A stretch of 64,000 nt of DNA from UBA7887 sp964408735 (GCA_964408735.1 CAYPAX010000010.1:1-64000), one strand, 5' to 3'. Counted from the stretch's first letter, positions 34,575 through 43,706 are shown. Made by a program: numbers and translations. Notes: generated by a model from the letters alone, not told the origin.

Positions 34575-35732
34575 TTATTCGTCCTCGCCGTGGCGGCCGA
34601 TGGCGAGGTCGCGGTTGGCGTGGACGCAGAGCAGCAGGCCGACGGCGACCATCACGGTCATGGTTGCGGTGCCGCCATAGGAGATCAGCGGCAGCGGCAC
34701 GCCGACCACGGGCACCAGGCCCGTGACCATGGCGACGTTGATGAAGACATAGAGGAACATGGTCGTGGTCATGCCGTAGGCCAGCAGACGGCCGAACTGG
34801 TTTTGGCTGCGTAGCGCAATGGCCACACCATAGGCGAAGACCAGGCCGTAGAGCAGCAGCAGCACGGCGCCGCCGACGAGGCCCATCTCCTCGGCCAGCA
34901 TGGTGAAGATGAAGTCCGTGTGGCGCTCCGGCAGAAAGCTGAGATGGCTCTGGGTGCCGGCCAGATAGCCCTTGCCGAAAAGCCCGCCCGAGCCCAGCGC
35001 GATCTTCGACTGCAAGATATGGTAGCCGGCGCCGAGGGGGTCGTTCTCCGGGTCGAGGAAGGTCAGCAGGCGGCGGCGCTGATAGTCGTGCAGAAAGTGC
35101 CAGGCGATGGGGGCGGCGGCGGCCGCCAGCGCCACCAGGGCGCCTAGCATCCAGAGCCGGACGCCCGCGACTATCAGCAGCGCGCCGGCGGCCAGCAGCA
35201 GCATCACGGCCGTGCCGAGGTCGGGCTGCAGCAGCACCAGGCCGGCGGGCAGGCCGATCAGCGCCAGCGGCAGGGCGAGAACGGTCGGCCGGCGCATCTC
35301 CTCGGCCCCGCGGCTGTGAAAATAGCGCGCCAGCGCCAGCACCATCGCCACCTTCATCACTTCCGAAGGCTGCAGGCGTAGCAGGCCGAGGTCGATCCAG
35401 CGCTGGGCGCCCATGCCGATGGTGCCCATCAGCTCCACCCCCAGCAGCAGCAGCAGCGCGCCGCCATAGAGCAGATAGGCCCAGCGCAGCCAGAAGCGCA
35501 GGTCGATCAGCGCCACCACCACTGCGACGCCGAGGCCGACGCCGAAGCGCACGGCCTGGCGCCAGGCCCAGGGCTCGATACTGCCGTTGGCGGCGGAGAC
35601 CAGCATGGCGAAGCCGATCGCGGCCAGCGTGGCGACCAGCCAGACCAGCGGCCAATTGAGCCCCAGTAGGCGGCTGAGGAGGGAGATTCGCGGAGCCCGA
35701 AGCCCGCCGCCGATTCCCCCGGCCAAGGCCAT
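34575..35732 (-). CDS. rodA: Rod-shape peptidoglycan glycosyltransferase RodA
   Basis: A 385-residue SEDS-family protein with about ten transmembrane helices. SEDS landmarks are GAQRWIDLG, LQPSEVMKVA, LLQPDLGTA, FLPERHTDFIF and the C-terminal GVPLPLISYGGT. It polymerises lipid II glycans for side-wall growth, partnered with PBP2. It starts 4 bp after the mrdA stop. Last gene of the mreB-mreC-mreD-mrdA-rodA cluster. Confidence 0.95.
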   Translation of the reverse strand: MALAGGIGGGLRAPRISLLSRLLGLNWPLVWLVATLAAIGFAMLVSAANGSIEPWAWRQAVRFGVGLGVAVVVALIDLRFWLRWAYLLYGGALLLLLGVELMGTIGMGAQRWIDLGLLRLQPSEVMKVAMVLALARYFHSRGAEEMRRPTVLALPLALIGLPAGLVLLQPDLGTAVMLLLAAGALLIVAGVRLWMLGALVALAAAAAPIAWHFLHDYQRRRLLTFLDPENDPLGAGYHILQSKIALGSGGLFGKGYLAGTQSHLSFLPERHTDFIFTMLAEEMGLVGGAVLLLLYGLVFAYGVAIALRSQNQFGRLLAYGMTTTMFLYVFINVAMVTGLVPVVGVPLPLISYGGTATMTVMVAVGLLLCVHANRDLAIGRHGEDE

Positions 35733-35736
35733 CGCC

Positions 35737-37617
35737 TCAGGCCTCCCGGTCGGCGGCGGGCGCCGCTGGCGTCAGGGGGGGGCGGGCGGAGTCGCGGCGC
35801 TGGGCTTCGGCGAGGATGTCGCGTGCCATCGGTGCCGCCGCCGTCGAGCCGCCACCGCCATGCTCGACCACCACGGCGCAGGCATAGCGCGGGGCGTGCA
35901 GGGGGGCGTAGCCGACGAACAGGGCGTGGTCGCGGTGCTTCCAGGGCCGGTCCTCGTTGCGCGTGATGCCGGCATCGCGCTCGGCCTTGGTGATGCGGCG
36001 GACCTGGCTGGTGCCGGTCTTGCCGGCCATGGCCTGGGCGTCGTCCTCGATGCGCGCGCCATAGGCGGTGCCGCGGCGGTGGTTGACCACCGAGGTCATG
36101 CCTTCGCGAACCAGGGCGAGGGCGCTGTCGCGAATGTCGAGCTTGCCCGGCCGCTCGGGCCAATCCGAGAGGTCCGTGCCGTTGTCCTGGCGTATGGCAT
36201 GTGTCAGGCGGGGCGTGATCGCCAAGCCGCCATTGGCGACGCGGGCGCACATCACGGCGAGCTGCAGCGGTGTCGCCAGCACGAAGCCCTGGCCGATGCC
36301 CGCATTGAGTGTCTCGCCCTGGTGCCATTTGCTGCCCCAATTGGCGAGCTTCCAGTCCGGCGTCGGGATCAGGCCACGGGCCTCGCCCGGCAGGTCGATG
36401 CCGAGCCGCGTGCCGAGCCCCAACTTGTGCGCGGTCTCGGCGATGCGCTTGATGCCCACTTTCAGGGCGATGTCGTAGAAGAAGACGTCACAACTCTGGG
36501 ACAGCGCCTCGACCATGCCGAGGCGGCCGTGGCCGCCGCGCTTCCAGCAATGGAAGCGGCGGTTGCCGAGCTTCATGTGGCCCGGGCAATAGACGCTGTG
36601 GCCGGCGCCAACCATGTCCGATTCCAGCGCCGCCAGCGCCACCGCCAGCTTGAATGTGGAGCCCGGCGGGTATTGCCCGCTGATGGCCTTGTTGATGAGC
36701 GGGGCGCGAGGATTGTCGACCAGCTCGCGCCATTGCCCGTGGGTCAGGCCCTGGTTGAACAGGTTAGGGTCGAAGGACGGCGTCGAAGCGAGTGCCAGCA
36801 CGGCGCCGTCGCTGACGTCGAGAACCACGGCCGAGGCGCTCTCGGCGGCCAGGCGATCGGCGGCGAAGGCCTGCAGGCCCTGGTCGAGGGTGAGCTGCAC
36901 GTCGGCCCCGGCGCTGCCCTCACGGCGGTCGAGCTCGCGTATGATGCGGCCATGGGCGTTGACCTCGACCTGCTGGCTGCCCGCGCGGCCACGCAAGTTG
37001 AGGTCGTGCATCTTCTCGACGCCGTTCTTGCCGATGCGGAAGTCGGGCAGCTCGAGCAAGGGGTCGCCGGTCAGCTCTTCCGGCGCTACTGCCGCCACAT
37101 AGCCCAGCACATGGGCCAACGAGGCGGCCTGGGGATATTGCCGCAGGCGTCCCTCGTCGATCGAGACGCCGGGCAGATAGGGCGCGTTGACCTCGATCTC
37201 CGCCACTTGCCACCACGACAGGTGCTCGCGCACGGTGATCGGCACGAAGGGCCTCTTGCGGGCGATCTCCTGCAATATGCGGTCGCGCTCGCCGGCCTCC
37301 AGCGGCACAAAGTTGGCCAGGGAATCGAGCACGGCGGCGGTCTCGCGGGCCTGCTCGGGCACCATGACCAGACGGTAGTTCTGCCTGTTGCCCGCCAGCT
37401 CGATGCCGAAGCGGTCGAGGATGCGCCCGCGCGGCGGCGCCAGCAGGCGCAGGTTCATGCGGTTCTCGTCGGCCAGCACCCGATATTTCGGCGCCTCGAC
37501 CACTTGCAGGTAATAGAGCCGGCCGCCGAGCAGGCCCATCAGGGCCAGCTTGCCGGCGCCGAGCATGGCGGCGCGGCGGCTGAAGCGGCGGCGCCTGTCG
37601 GCGTCCTCGCGTTTCAT
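35737..37617 (-). CDS. mrdA: Penicillin-binding protein 2 (transpeptidase)
   Basis: A 626-residue class B PBP with one N-terminal helix (LGAGKLALMGLLGGRLYYL), a dimerisation domain with PPRGRILDRFG, and a transpeptidase domain. The nucleophile is Ser320 in PPGSTFK, the second motif is SQSCD, and the third is KTGTSQ. It cross-links peptidoglycan during elongation, working with RodA. ATG overlaps the mreD stop by 4 bp (ATGA at 37614-37617). Length is normal for the family. Confidence 0.95.
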   Translation of the reverse strand: MKREDADRRRRFSRRAAMLGAGKLALMGLLGGRLYYLQVVEAPKYRVLADENRMNLRLLAPPRGRILDRFGIELAGNRQNYRLVMVPEQARETAAVLDSLANFVPLEAGERDRILQEIARKRPFVPITVREHLSWWQVAEIEVNAPYLPGVSIDEGRLRQYPQAASLAHVLGYVAAVAPEELTGDPLLELPDFRIGKNGVEKMHDLNLRGRAGSQQVEVNAHGRIIRELDRREGSAGADVQLTLDQGLQAFAADRLAAESASAVVLDVSDGAVLALASTPSFDPNLFNQGLTHGQWRELVDNPRAPLINKAISGQYPPGSTFKLAVALAALESDMVGAGHSVYCPGHMKLGNRRFHCWKRGGHGRLGMVEALSQSCDVFFYDIALKVGIKRIAETAHKLGLGTRLGIDLPGEARGLIPTPDWKLANWGSKWHQGETLNAGIGQGFVLATPLQLAVMCARVANGGLAITPRLTHAIRQDNGTDLSDWPERPGKLDIRDSALALVREGMTSVVNHRRGTAYGARIEDDAQAMAGKTGTSQVRRITKAERDAGITRNEDRPWKHRDHALFVGYAPLHAPRYACAVVVEHGGGGSTAAAPMARDILAEAQRRDSARPPLTPAAPAADREA

Positions 37618-38150
37618 CGCGGCGCTGCCGGCAGGGGCTGCAGCAGCTCGCGCAGGATAACGCCAAAGGGCAGCGCAATCACCGGATAGAGGGCGATGGT
37701 CAGCAGCGCCTGGAAGATGGCCGGCGCCAGGGGCAGGGCTTGCAGATGATAGAGCGAGGCGACCAGCCAGCCGAAGGCCTGAGCGATGGCCACGAGGGCG
37801 GCAAACCCGGCCCAGACCACGGCGATGGTCTTGCCGTGGAAGAAGCGGCGCTGGCTGGCGGCAAGCCCCTGAAGCGCGAGCAGCAGGATGGCGCCACCGC
37901 CGAGCGGCGCGCCGCTCAGGGAATCGTGCACGATGCCGATGACGAAGGTCGCCAGCAGCGGCATCAGGTCGCCGCGATAAACCGTCCAGTAGAAGATGCA
38001 GATCATCGGCAGGGTGGGCATGATCTGGCCGAGGCCGGGCGGGCCGAGCGGCAAGGCGCAAACCAGCGTCAGCAGCAACGCCAGGGTTACCGGCAGGGCC
38101 GCGCGCAGGCCCGATTCCGCACGATGCCAGAGGTCGGGCTCGGCCCTCAC
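37614..38150 (-). CDS. mreD: Rod shape-determining protein MreD
   Basis: A 178-residue protein with about five transmembrane helices and little soluble sequence, typical of MreD. Motifs are PMICIFYWTVYRGDLMP and GIVHDSLSGAPLGGGAILLL. Overlaps mreC upstream and mrdA downstream by 4 bp each. It links MreC and the elongation enzymes in the inner membrane. Confidence 0.92.
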   Translation of the reverse strand: MRAEPDLWHRAESGLRAALPVTLALLLTLVCALPLGPPGLGQIMPTLPMICIFYWTVYRGDLMPLLATFVIGIVHDSLSGAPLGGGAILLLALQGLAASQRRFFHGKTIAVVWAGFAALVAIAQAFGWLVASLYHLQALPLAPAIFQALLTIALYPVIALPFGVILRELLQPLPAAPR

Positions 38151-39037
38151 CGTGGGCTCTCCTCGGCCGCAGGCGCCGCTGGCTCGGTCATGGCTTCGAA
38201 ACGCGGTCCCTCCCAGGCGATCAGGCGGACATATTCTATGCGCCCGAGATCGGCGAGGGGCTGCACGCGGACGACGCCGTCGGTGATCGAGGAGACCACG
38301 CCCACGGGCAGGCCGGGCATCAGCACGCCGCCATGGCCCGAGGTCACGACACGGGCGCCGACGGTGACCTGGGCGTCGCGCGGCAGGAAGGTGAGGCGCG
38401 CGGTCTCGGTGTTGTCGCCGGTGAGAACGGCACGCTGGCGCGTCGCCTCGATAACCACCGGAATGCGCGAATTGAGGTCGGTCACCAGTAGCACGCGCGA
38501 GGCCCGCCGGCCGACCTCGACGACGCGCCCGACCATGCCTTGGCCGGTGATGGCGGCCTGGCCCTGCACGATGCCGTCGACGGCACCGACATTGGCCAGC
38601 AGGGTGCGCACATAGGCGTTGCCGGAGTCGCCGATGACGCGTGCGGTGACAAAGCTCGGGCGGGATTCGACGCGCAGATTGAGCAGGCCTCGCAAGGCTG
38701 CGTTCTCGGCCTCCATGCGCCGTGCCACAAGTTCCCAGCGCTTGAGGCGGTCGATGGCCTGGTGCAGCGCCGCGTTCTCCTCGCGCAGGGCCAGCATGCC
38801 GTCGATCTCGGCAACGATGCGGTTGCCGGATTCCACCGGGCGGGAAAGCGCGTCGAGGACGGGCTCGGCCGTGTCGACGACACCGTTGCGCAAAGCAACC
38901 GCGCTATCCGGGTCGACCTTGCCGACGATCATCAGGGCTATCGCGGTCATCAGCAGGAGAAACAGGCCGAAGCGATGCGCCAGCGCCCTGACAGGCACCG
39001 CCACGCTAATGAGGCTTCCCGCATTCCGCCTCGCCAT
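38147..39037 (-). CDS. mreC: Rod shape-determining protein MreC
   Basis: A 296-residue protein with one N-terminal helix (FGLFLLLMTAIALMIVG), a coiled coil (about residues 75-115: LALREENAALHQAIDRL, RRMEAENAAL) and a periplasmic beta domain (TARVIGDSGNAYVRTLL, GMVGRVVEVGRRASRVLL). It scaffolds the elongasome. It starts 84 bp after the mreB stop and overlaps mreD by 4 bp. Confidence 0.94.
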   Translation of the reverse strand: MARRNAGSLISVAVPVRALAHRFGLFLLLMTAIALMIVGKVDPDSAVALRNGVVDTAEPVLDALSRPVESGNRIVAEIDGMLALREENAALHQAIDRLKRWELVARRMEAENAALRGLLNLRVESRPSFVTARVIGDSGNAYVRTLLANVGAVDGIVQGQAAITGQGMVGRVVEVGRRASRVLLVTDLNSRIPVVIEATRQRAVLTGDNTETARLTFLPRDAQVTVGARVVTSGHGGVLMPGLPVGVVSSITDGVVRVQPLADLGRIEYVRLIAWEGPRFEAMTEPAAPAAEESPR

Positions 39038-39121
39038 GACCCCTTTCTATCCCTACGTCCCGCTGATGATTTCCACGCTATTTATAGACTCGATACCCGC
39101 AAAAAGCCAAGGGTTTCTGCC

Positions 39122-40162
39122 CTAATAGGCGTTGTGCAGCACGTGCTTGAGGGTCTTCATCTCCTCAAGCGCGCGGCCGGTGCCCAGCGCTACGCAGGTG
39201 AGCGCTTCCTCGGCGATGGAGACGGGCAGGCCCGTGGCATGGCGCAGCACGTGATCGACATTGCTCAACAGGCCGCCGCCGCCGGTCAGCATGATGCCCT
39301 TGTCGACGATGTCCGCGGCAAGCTCGGGCGGCGTGTTCTCCAGCGCCACCTTGACCGTCTCGATGATCGCACCGACGGGCTCGGCGAGGCTTTCGGCGAT
39401 CTGGCGCTCGCTGATGACGATCTCCTTGGGCACGCCGTTCATCAAGTCGCGGCCCTTGATCTCCATGACCTGGCCGTTGCCGTCTTCCGGCGGCATGGCG
39501 CTGCCGATGACCATCTTGATCTTTTCCGCAGAGGACTCGCCTATGAGCAGATTATGGTTGCGGCGGATATAGCCGATGATGGCCTCGTCCATTTTGTCGC
39601 CGCCGACGCGCACCGACTTGGCATAGACGATGCCGCCGAGCGAAAGCACGGCCACTTCCGTGGTGCCGCCGCCGACATCGACCACCATGGAGCCCGTGGC
39701 TTCTGTCACCGGCAGGCCGGCGCCGATCGCCGCCGCCATCGGCTCCTCGATGAGGAAGACGCGCCTGGCGCCCGCGCTTTCGGCGGATTCCTGGATGGCG
39801 CGCTGCTCCACCGCCGTCGAGCCCGAGGGCACGCAGACGATGATCTGCGGATGGGCGAAGCTGCGCCTGTTGTGCACTTTGTTGATGAAGTGCTTGATCA
39901 TCTCCTCGGCGACTTCGAAGTCGGCGATGACGCCGTCGCGCAAGGGCCGGATAGCCTCGATATTGCCGGGCGTGCGGCCGAGCATCTCCTTGGCCTCCTG
40001 ACCGACGGCGAGCACCTGCTTCCTGCCCTTTTGGTCGATGATGGCGACCACCGAAGGCTCGTTGAGGACGATGCCGCGGCCGGCGACGTAGACGAGCGTG
40101 TTGGCGGTCCCGAGGTCGATCGCCATGTCGTTGGACATCATGCCCATCACGCGTGACAACAT
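39122..40162 (-). CDS. mreB: Rod shape-determining actin MreB
   Basis: A 346-residue bacterial actin: phosphate-1 motif DLGTANTLVY, RPLRDGVIADF, phosphate-2 VVDVGGGTTEVAV, and the adenosine motif TGGGGLLSNVD. The N-terminal MLSRVMGMMSNDMA fits the short membrane-binding start found in alphaproteobacterial MreB. First gene of the rod-shape cluster, 104 bp downstream of leuA on the same strand. Confidence 0.96.
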   Translation of the reverse strand: MLSRVMGMMSNDMAIDLGTANTLVYVAGRGIVLNEPSVVAIIDQKGRKQVLAVGQEAKEMLGRTPGNIEAIRPLRDGVIADFEVAEEMIKHFINKVHNRRSFAHPQIIVCVPSGSTAVEQRAIQESAESAGARRVFLIEEPMAAAIGAGLPVTEATGSMVVDVGGGTTEVAVLSLGGIVYAKSVRVGGDKMDEAIIGYIRRNHNLLIGESSAEKIKMVIGSAMPPEDGNGQVMEIKGRDLMNGVPKEIVISERQIAESLAEPVGAIIETVKVALENTPPELAADIVDKGIMLTGGGGLLSNVDHVLRHATGLPVSIAEEALTCVALGTGRALEEMKTLKHVLHNAY

Positions 40163-40213
40163 GTCCTAATTGCTCTCCGTCGCTGGGGGGATTGTCGTCA
40201 AGCGAGCACCGCC

Positions 40214-40235
40214 CGCCGAGCCTTGCGGCTCGACG
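40214..40235 (-). terminator. Hairpin with GCAA tetraloop between leuA and mreB
   Basis: On the minus strand CGTCGAGCC-GCAA-GGCTCGGCG forms a 9-bp stem (one G-T pair) with a GNRA-type loop, 31 bp after the leuA stop. There is no T-run, so it may be a weak terminator or an RNA-stabilising hairpin in the leuA-mreB gap. Confidence 0.35.
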
Positions 40236-40266
40236 GAGGATATCGCTCGTCTGGTGCAGGTGCGGG

Positions 40267-41838
40267 TCAAGCCTGGGCGTAAAGCGCCGCGGGCGCCGTC
40301 TTCTCGCGCTTGACCAGCAGCTTGTTCAGCGCGTTCACATAGGCCCTGGCGCTGGCTACCATGATATCGGTGTCGGCGCCTTGGCCGTTGACGCTGCGCC
40401 CGTTCTCCTCGAGACGCACCGAAACTTCGGCCTGGGCATCCGTGCCTTCGGTGACAGCATTGATCTGAAACACCTGCAAATGCGCCTCGTGGGGGAAGAT
40501 CTCGCCGATGGCCCGGAATACCGCATCCACCGGTCCGTCGCCCTCGGCCGTGGTCGAGGCGGATTCGCCGTCGATCATCAGCGTCAGCTCGGCGCTGGGG
40601 TGGGTCTCGGTGCCGCAGTGGACCGCCAGCGAGGCCAACTGAATGCGCTCGTGCTGATGGCTGACCGTGTCGTCGACCAGGGCCACCAGGTCCTCGTCGA
40701 AGACGTCTTTCTTCTTGTCCGCCAGGTCCTTGAAGCGGCCAAAGGCATTGTTGAGCGCGTTGTCGCCCAGCTCGTAGCCCAGCTCATGCAGCTTGGCCTT
40801 GAAGGCGTGGCGGCCGGAATGCTTGCCCATCACCAGCGTCGACTGCACGAGGCCGACTGATTCCGGCGTCATGATCTCGTAGGTGCCGGAATCCTTGAGC
40901 ATGCCGTCCTGGTGGATGCCCGCCTCGTGGGCGAAGGCATTGGCGCCGACGATGGCCTTGTTGGGCTGCACCGTGAATCCGGTCACGGCCGAGACCAGCC
41001 GCGAGGCCTTCATGATGTTCTCGGTGCGAATGCCGGTCTGATAGGGGAAGAGGTCGTTGCGGGTGCGGATCGCCATGACGATCTCTTCCATCGAGGCATT
41101 GCCGGCACGTTCGCCGAGGCCGTTGATGGTGCACTCGACCTGCCGCGCCCCGGCCTGTACGGCGGCCAGGGAGTTGGCGACGGCCAAGCCCAGATCGTTG
41201 TGGCAATGCACCGAGAGCACCGCCTTGTCGATATTGGGCACGCGGTTGAACAGCATCGCGATCAGGGCCGTGAACTCGTCCGGCGCCGTATAGCCCACGG
41301 TATCGGGAATGTTGATGGTGCCGGCGCCTGCCTTGATGGCGCTCTCCACCGTGCGGCAGAGAAAGTCCGGCTCCGTGCGCGTGCCGTCCTCGGCACTCCA
41401 CTCGACGTCGTCGCAGAGATTGCGTGCATGAGTGACGCTGTCGATAACGGCCTGATGCACTTCCTCGGCCGACATCTGCAGCTTGACCTTCATGTGCAGC
41501 GGGCTGGTGGCGATGAAGGTGTGAATGCGCTTGCGCTTGGCCGGCTTTAGCGCCTCGCCGGCGCGCTCGACGTCCTTGTGGCCCGAGCGCGCCAGGCTGC
41601 ACACCACGGACTCGGTGACAACCTTGGCGACCTCGTTCACGGCCTCGAAGTCGCCGTTCGAGGCAATGGCGAAGCCGGCCTCGATGACGTCGACGCCCAT
41701 GTCCTCGAGCAGCTTGGCGATTTCCAGCTTTTCCTCGAGGGTCATGGAGGCGCCCGGCGATTGCTCGCCATCGCGCATGGTGGTGTCGAAAATGACGACG
41801 CGCTCTCGCTCGTCAGCTTTTGCTTCTGTCTGTGTCAT
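40267..41838 (-). CDS. leuA: 2-isopropylmalate synthase
   Basis: A 523-residue enzyme that condenses acetyl-CoA and 2-ketoisovalerate, the first step of leucine synthesis. N-terminal HMGL-like barrel with FDTTMRDGEQSPG, the metal-binding HCHNDLG, INGLGERAGN, and a C-terminal LeuA dimer domain for leucine feedback (residues about 390-515). Length is standard. The upstream gap of about 410 bp holds a strong hairpin just before the start, which could control it. Convergent relations: none; mreB follows on the same strand. Confidence 0.94.
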   Translation of the reverse strand: MTQTEAKADERERVVIFDTTMRDGEQSPGASMTLEEKLEIAKLLEDMGVDVIEAGFAIASNGDFEAVNEVAKVVTESVVCSLARSGHKDVERAGEALKPAKRKRIHTFIATSPLHMKVKLQMSAEEVHQAVIDSVTHARNLCDDVEWSAEDGTRTEPDFLCRTVESAIKAGAGTINIPDTVGYTAPDEFTALIAMLFNRVPNIDKAVLSVHCHNDLGLAVANSLAAVQAGARQVECTINGLGERAGNASMEEIVMAIRTRNDLFPYQTGIRTENIMKASRLVSAVTGFTVQPNKAIVGANAFAHEAGIHQDGMLKDSGTYEIMTPESVGLVQSTLVMGKHSGRHAFKAKLHELGYELGDNALNNAFGRFKDLADKKKDVFDEDLVALVDDTVSHQHERIQLASLAVHCGTETHPSAELTLMIDGESASTTAEGDGPVDAVFRAIGEIFPHEAHLQVFQINAVTEGTDAQAEVSVRLEENGRSVNGQGADTDIMVASARAYVNALNKLLVKREKTAPAALYAQA

Positions 41839-42248
41839 CGGTCTGCTCTCCTGAAACGGGCAGGGTTGGATCTACGAATCGATCACCCCTGAGCACGCGC
41901 GGAACGGCTGCTCAGGGGCAAATAAGTCGCAGACCCCCGCCGTTCGGGAGCACATGCGCGAACGCCAAAGCCCGGCCAGCGGCATTTGCGCTGGTCGGCC
42001 GGATACGGGTTGCAACCCGCTCACGGTTCTGGCGACACTTGCTCATGGCTCCGGAAAGCCCTTTCCGAATCAAACCCTTGGCCCCCGACGATACGCCGAT
42101 CATGGCGGCTTCGCCGTGCCCCGTGCTCCGCCAATCGCGCCAAATTTTTGCGCAACGAACGGGACAAGCTCATCTTTACGCCCAATCCCGGGACGCAAGC
42201 AACTGTAATATAGCCTAAACGACGCGTCCGTCACAGCGGGAGAATACG
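41839..42248. other. leuA/cupin divergent intergenic region
   Basis: This 410-bp gap carries the leuA leader on the minus strand and the cupin promoter on the plus strand. It contains the 10-bp-stem hairpin at 41886-41918 and a second inverted repeat around 42050-42067 (CCGGAAAGCCCTTTCCG). A TAATAT box lies at 42206-42211, 38 bp before the cupin start. Minus-strand short open frames end at the hairpin but have no run of leucine codons. No protein gene is supported. Confidence 0.55.
41886..41918 (-). promoter_or_regulatory. Strong hairpin in the leuA 5' leader
   Basis: CCCCTGAGCA and its exact inverse TGCTCAGGGG are separated by 13 bp, forming a perfect 10-bp stem 48-80 bp upstream of the leuA ATG. 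No T-run follows, so it is not a classic terminator. Attenuation, RNA stability or ribosome control of leuA are possible. Confidence 0.45.
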
Positions 42249-42602
42249 ATGACCGATAGCGACAAACGGCCCTGGGAAACACAATACCGGGTCGCGGAGA
42301 CGAAAATCGTCGCCGAGAGTGCGGATTTGCGAGTCCTGGAGATCACCCTCGACGCCGGCGAGGCGGTGCCATGGCACCTCCATCGCCACGTCGACGACCA
42401 CTTCTATTGCCTCGCCGGCAGCATCGCCGTGGTCACGCGCAAACCCGATGCGGAAACGCGTCTGGTTCCCGGCGAGTCGTGCCTGGTGCCCATCGGCCGC
42501 GCCCACCGCGCCGCCAACGCCGCCGACGGCCCCAGCCGCTTCGTGCTGGTGCAAGGCCCCGGCGAGTACGATTTCGTGCCGCTGCCGGTACCCGGTCGCT
42601 AG
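42249..42602 (+). CDS. Small cupin-domain protein
   Basis: A 117-residue single-domain cupin. The motif WHLHRHVDDHFYCLAG carries the His-X-His and Glu/Asp-type metal site (here an Asp), and the second motif PIGRAHRAAN gives the last His. Metal-dependent enzyme or sensor; the substrate is unknown. GGGAGAA precedes the ATG. A 6-bp hairpin (GAGCAC-GAC-GTGCTC) starts at its stop codon. Confidence 0.8.
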   Translation: MTDSDKRPWETQYRVAETKIVAESADLRVLEITLDAGEAVPWHLHRHVDDHFYCLAGSIAVVTRKPDAETRLVPGESCLVPIGRAHRAANAADGPSRFVLVQGPGEYDFVPLPVPGR

Positions 42603-42680
42603 AGCACGACGTGCTCAAGGTTGCCAATGTCCGTACTAAGGAGGCCATAGGCTCGATAGACGCCTTGCCGGTCACGCGCG

Positions 42681-42686
42681 TATAAT
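42681..42686 (+). promoter_or_regulatory. Consensus -10 box (TATAAT) before the Flp pilin gene
   Basis: A perfect TATAAT lies 29 bp before the TTG start at 42716. No convincing -35 hexamer is seen at the usual distance, so an activator or alternative sigma factor may be needed. Confidence 0.35.
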
Positions 42687-42715
42687 CGGTCCGGCGCGAT
42701 CGATGGGGGTGTTGA

Positions 42716-42955
42716 TTGTTTGGCGAGATACTGAACCGTTTTGCAAGGTCGGAAAGCGGCGTCACTGCGATCGAATACGGGATCATCGCAGCCGGCATCG
42801 CGATCGTGCTTATCGCGGTCCTTTCCAGCCTTGGCATCGAGTTGCGGGACGTCTTCCAAACTGTGGCCGATAGTCTCGACATCACCAATGGTCAAGGCAG
42901 GGGCGAAGGCGAGGGCGGTGGCCGTGGTAGCGGCGAAGGTGGGGCTGGGCAATAG
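42716..42955 (+). CDS. Flp/Fap-type pilin, orphan
   Basis: A 79-residue pre-pilin. The type IVb leader ends at G15-V16, followed by the conserved TAIEYGIIAAGIAIVLIAVL hydrophobic segment with Glu20 and Tyr21. The C-terminal tail is glycine-rich (GRGEGEGGGRGSGEGG), unlike the short tails of typical Flp pilins. The start is TTG 42716 with GGGGG upstream; an in-frame TGA at 42713 excludes longer forms. No tad/cpa assembly genes are in this window, so assembly would need a locus elsewhere. Confidence 0.75.
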   Translation: MFGEILNRFARSESGVTAIEYGIIAAGIAIVLIAVLSSLGIELRDVFQTVADSLDITNGQGRGEGEGGGRGSGEGGAGQ

Positions 42956-43149
42956 CAGCGACATGCCGCGTGACCTGGGCAGGGCGATCGCGCATTCCTG
43001 CGATAGCGCCGCATGTGGCAGGACTTGGGAATGGGATGTGGTGCCGGCACCGATTCCGGCGTGACGCTTTTGCGTTGTCACCCGGACATTGCATGAGGCG
43101 CTTTCGGGGAGGCAAACGCGATCCCTATGTGATGTGCTATAGTCCGCCC

Positions 43150-43371
43150 ATGACACAGTCGCTTGACAAGGCCCTTGCGAAGCTCCGAGAGCTTCCTCAG
43201 GGGCGGCAGGAAGAGGTCGCGGCCGAGCTTCTCGCCATGGTGGAACAGGACGGCGATGCGCTGGCGCTGACGCCCGAGCAGATCGCTGAGGTTGAGCGAC
43301 GGCTATCCGAGGCGCCTGTCTATGCCGACCATGCCGCCGTTCGGGCGTTCTTCCAGACACAGGGCGGATGA
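43150..43371 (+). CDS. Antitoxin-like small protein
   Basis: A 73-residue helical, acidic protein (QEEVAAELLAMVEQ, LTPEQIAEVERRL) ending shortly before a ParE-like toxin frame. The stop overlaps the toxin start (ATGA, 43368-43371), the usual antitoxin-toxin order. TATAGT at 43138 could be its -10 box, leaving a very short leader. Family assignment is by position and composition. Confidence 0.65.
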   Translation: MTQSLDKALAKLRELPQGRQEEVAAELLAMVEQDGDALALTPEQIAEVERRLSEAPVYADHAAVRAFFQTQGG

Positions 43372-43635
43372 GGATTCGATGGCGTAGCGTCGCCGTCAAC
43401 GACTTGGCCAACATCAGAGATTATATCGCGCAACATGATGGCAGAGCCGCTCAGGCGGTCGTTGCCCGCGTCATTCGCTCGGTTGATAGATTAGAGCTAT
43501 GATTCTGGCCGTCTTGGCCATGTGCGCGGGACACGTGAGCTTATCGTGCCGGGCATGCCGCACATCGTGGTCTATGTGACGAGAGAGGCCTTCGTCGATA
43601 TTGTCGCCGTCGTACACGCAGCACAACGAAGATAG
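43368..43635 (+). pseudogene. ParE/RelE-type toxin, frameshifted
   Basis: Frame 1 from ATG 43368 reads MRIRWRSVAVNDLANIRDYI and ends SVDRLEL at a TGA (43498-43500). The rest of the toxin continues in another frame: SGRLGHVRGTRELIVPG, then IVAVVHAAQRR with a stop at 43633-43635. The sequence between is best explained by loss of an AG from GAGAGC, giving RLES-YDSGR in the parent gene. The product is probably inactive unless frameshifting occurs. Confidence 0.75.
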
Positions 43636-43706
43636 GATTGCGAGCGATCGAACACGCCGCCTGGCCGGAGCCTGCGTGCTCCGGCCAGGGGCGGTATCGC
43701 TTAGGT

